64,000 nt of DNA, taken from the NCBI RefSeq assembly GCF_005863245.1, contig NZ_VBUT01000003.1:558001-622000 (forward strand), given 5' to 3'. The notes under the pieces are model-generated. The model did no database searches, was not told the DNA's origin, and saw only the letters and a list, made by a program, of their open reading frames with translations. This document shows positions 62,992-64,000 of this stretch, one piece after another. This DNA comes from Nocardia cyriacigeorgica (GTDB lineage: Bacteria; Actinomycetota; Actinomycetes; Mycobacteriales; Mycobacteriaceae). Every line of letters starts with the position of its first letter. The first letter of the stretch is position 1. Both the position numbers and the translations under genes were made by a program.

Positions 62992-64000
<1,009 letters not shown>

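Overview
The window is a dense, very GC-rich chromosome segment from a mycolic-acid actinobacterium, most likely Nocardia or a close relative. Supporting signs are mycobacterial phosphatidylinositol-mannoside genes, a cutinase, an MTB12-type secreted antigen, frequent GTG and TTG starts, a Bacillus/Mycobacterium-type LexA box, and gene order that follows the M. tuberculosis blocks thrS-(Ap4A phosphorylase)-pgsA-patA-pimA, pdxS-tesB-pdxT-yebC, ruvC-ruvA-ruvB, yajC-secD-secF-(lipoprotein)-apt-relA and ppiB-hisS. Species assignment is inference.

Layout. 1-2.0 kb: the C-terminally cut end of a sigma-region-4/TnsA-nuclease-like gene, three minus-strand tRNAs (Val-GAC, Cys-GCA, Gly-GCC) with a promoter and terminator, and a plus-strand tRNA-Val(CAC). 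2.0-5.0 kb: two copies of a similar leader, one before a small ORF and one before a SulP transporter fused to a beta-carbonic anhydrase. 5.2-6.5 kb: a PGPGW membrane protein and a ferric-reductase-like Fe-S protein. 6.7-13.3 kb: a tightly overlapping operon from thrS through HIT phosphorylase, PI-phosphate synthase, acyltransferase and mannosyltransferase to a membrane-anchored Nudix protein. 13.3-19.9 kb: PLP synthase (pdxS, pdxT), tesB, yebC, with a secreted antigen and an antisense APC permease interposed. 19.9-27.7 kb: accessory and regulatory genes (MarR, ArsR/SRPBCC, macro domain, 3-hydroxyacyl-CoA dehydrogenase, membrane esterase, vWA protein). 27.9-30.2 kb: ruvCAB under an SOS box. 30.2-33.1 kb: a four-repeat DivIVA-like protein and a TetR/flavin monooxygenase divergent pair. 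33.2-41.6 kb: the Sec accessory genes, a solute-binding lipoprotein, apt and rel.

41.9-59.5 kb is the unusual part. Between rel and ppiB/hisS, which are near neighbours in M. tuberculosis, lie about 18 kb holding a large cutinase, then 15 co-directional, mostly overlapping main genes (plus two tiny coupled ORFs). They encode a type IV secretion-like machine: two degenerate MinD/CpaE-like P-loop proteins, three small related membrane (pilin-like) proteins, VirB8-like periplasmic proteins and lipoproteins, a VirB6-like polytopic protein, an SCO6880-type protein, a VirB4 ATPase, a lone IS3-OrfA-like protein, an M23/lytic-transglycosylase protein whose NlpC/P60-like tail has lost its catalytic residues, a VirD4/TraG coupling ATPase and a DUF4913 protein. 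I see no relaxase, integrase or att site, so the locus looks like a resident secretion machine rather than an intact conjugative element. A single type I-E CRISPR-like repeat sits inside it.

59.8-64 kb returns to core genes: ppiB (minus), hisS, a small membrane protein and the 5' part of malate dehydrogenase.
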